Source: a virus
DNA length: 38,938 bases
Reading direction: 5' to 3' (one strand)
IMG/VR virus record: IMGVR_UViG_3300047284_000055
Location: 1-38,938 of that record
The translations under genes and the position numbers were made by a program. Below are positions 38,234 to 38,938 of the stretch, one piece after another; within the stretch, counting starts at the first letter, position 1, and each line of letters opens with the position of its first letter. The notes under the pieces were generated by a model. That model worked only from the letters and a program-made list of their open reading frames with translations, did not search any database and was not told where the DNA came from.

Positions 38234-38812
38234 ATGAAAACGTCAGAATCCATAAAACACATTGCACCAGCATTGTTGTCAGCGCAACGCAATATTACTT
38301 TTGCTGCAAAGAATGCTCGCAATCCACACTTCAAAAATCACTACGCCGATTTGCCAGCAGTCATTGATGCGGTCAAGGATGCGCTGAACAATTCCGGCAT
38401 TGTGTTTATTCAAACCGCTACACCAAGCGAAGATGGTCGGCTGCATTTGGTAACGCGCATGATCCATGAAACAGGCGAATGGATTGAAGATACAGCAGTA
38501 TGCTCATTGCAAAAACAAGACGCGCAAGGATTTGGTAGCGCGATGACATATTTGCGTCGCTATTCACTCGCGGCATTTTGTGGTTTGTATCAATCCGATG
38601 ACGATGGAGAGGCAGCAAGGTTTGACACTGAACCGCATATCAAACAATTACGTTCATGCAAAGACATGGATGAATTGAAAAATTTGTGGATGGAAATTTA
38701 CAAGGTGGCGCAGGTGGATAAGCAAGCGTTACGCATTCTGGAAGCGGAAAAAGACAAGCGTAAAAAAGAATTGGAAAGCACAACGCAAGGGGAAAATAAT
38801 GACCACGGATAG
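38234..38812 (+). CDS. ERF-family single-strand annealing protein
   Basis: From the ATG at 38234 (CACGAAAGGA leader) the protein has 192 residues. IAPALLSAQRNITFAAKNAR, HYADLPAVIDAVKDALNNSG and the core GSAMTYLRRYSLAAFCGL with DDDGEAA are the ERF hallmarks. The C-terminus is charged and helical. ERF proteins anneal complementary single strands, here those exposed by the YqaJ exonuclease at 501. The ATG at 38204 in the same frame lies upstream of the ribosome site and is unlikely to be used. The end overlaps the next gene by 14 bases. Confidence 0.92.
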   Translation: MKTSESIKHIAPALLSAQRNITFAAKNARNPHFKNHYADLPAVIDAVKDALNNSGIVFIQTATPSEDGRLHLVTRMIHETGEWIEDTAVCSLQKQDAQGFGSAMTYLRRYSLAAFCGLYQSDDDGEAARFDTEPHIKQLRSCKDMDELKNLWMEIYKVAQVDKQALRILEAEKDKRKKELESTTQGENNDHG

Positions 38813-38938
38813 AGAACTTATGCAACGGGCGTTGGATGCGTTGGAACAAATGGCAAAGGAAGGATGGCTGCTACACGGTCCTGAAGGAATGGATGAGGCG
38901 CAGACAAAATGCATCCAATCTTTGGAAGCCCTACGCGC
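38799..38938 (+). CDS. Phage hypothetical protein, N-terminal part (runs off the right end)
   Basis: The frame starts with ATG at 38799 after a GGGGAAAA site, inside the ERF gene end. It encodes MTTDRELMQRALDALEQ, then a Gly-rich turn and CIQSLEALRA, typical of the N-terminal half of small phage proteins that end with GLTDEEI-type motifs. It reaches the last base in the middle of a codon (two bases, GC). Adding base 1 gives Ala and continues in phase into the frame that ends at 367. Confidence 0.75.
   Translation, partial: MTTDRELMQRALDALEQMAKEGWLLHGPEGMDEAQTKCIQSLEALR

Noticed and set aside
1-38938. Integrase, excision genes, attachment site or CI-type repressor of a temperate phage
   Set aside because: No tyrosine or serine recombinase motifs were found in any plausible gene, and the only helix-turn-helix-type protein is the small winged-helix product at 4450.

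Overview
The window reads as the genome of a tailed double-stranded DNA phage with siphovirus morphology. It has an HNH endonuclease, P27-type small terminase, HK97-type large terminase, portal, prohead protease and capsid genes. These are followed by a tail tube gene, frameshifted tail chaperones, an 849-residue tape measure protein and a lambda J-like tip protein. There is no sheath or baseplate set. I see no integrase, lysogeny-type repressor, tRNA gene, CRISPR array or insertion sequence, so a virulent lifestyle is likely. The AT-leaning composition, the Shine-Dalgarno sites and the family mix (DUF932, YdaU, RusA, ERF, Ref, GH108) point to a phage of a Gram-negative proteobacterium. The exact host cannot be read from the sequence.

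The window is probably a complete circular assembly cut inside a gene. The open frame running off the right end (from 38799) joins in phase with the frame open at the left end (to 367), giving one 168-residue protein of a known phage type. Closing the circle also restores a recombination operon: ERF annealase (38234), the split gene, a zinc ribbon, YqaJ exonuclease and SSB (to 1992).

Layout, with the recombination module first: positions 1993-2424 lack a convincing gene but hold a strongly folded RNA candidate, a palindrome and a promoter. Positions 2425-4394 carry small unknown genes and DUF932. A terminator and TAATACT repeats precede a winged-helix gene (4450). Next comes an operon of overlapping genes encoding a ParB-like protein, a TET-associated-type glycosyltransferase, a TET/JBP-type dioxygenase and a Cys-rich protein (4688-7146), which is a predicted DNA hypermodification system. 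The head genes occupy 7633-16181 and include two tandem HK97-fold capsid paralogues, the second lacking the N-terminal delta domain. The tail genes follow (16178-27179, with a programmed -1 frameshift), then a large adhesion module (27243-33686) and lysis genes (33689-34875).

The block 34958-38176 is on the minus strand and carries replication and repair genes: RusA, YdaU, a lambda P-like protein, MazG-like, a PD-(D/E)XK-like protein and a Ref-like nuclease. Near-identical promoter boxes (TTGTCA or TTGCCA, 16-17 bases, CATAAT) serve both directions of this early region. A palindromic operator lies at the start of the ERF transcript. The best candidates for new biology are the TET/glycosyltransferase pair without a cytosine methyltransferase, the paired capsid proteins separated by a stem-loop, and the structured RNA after ssb.
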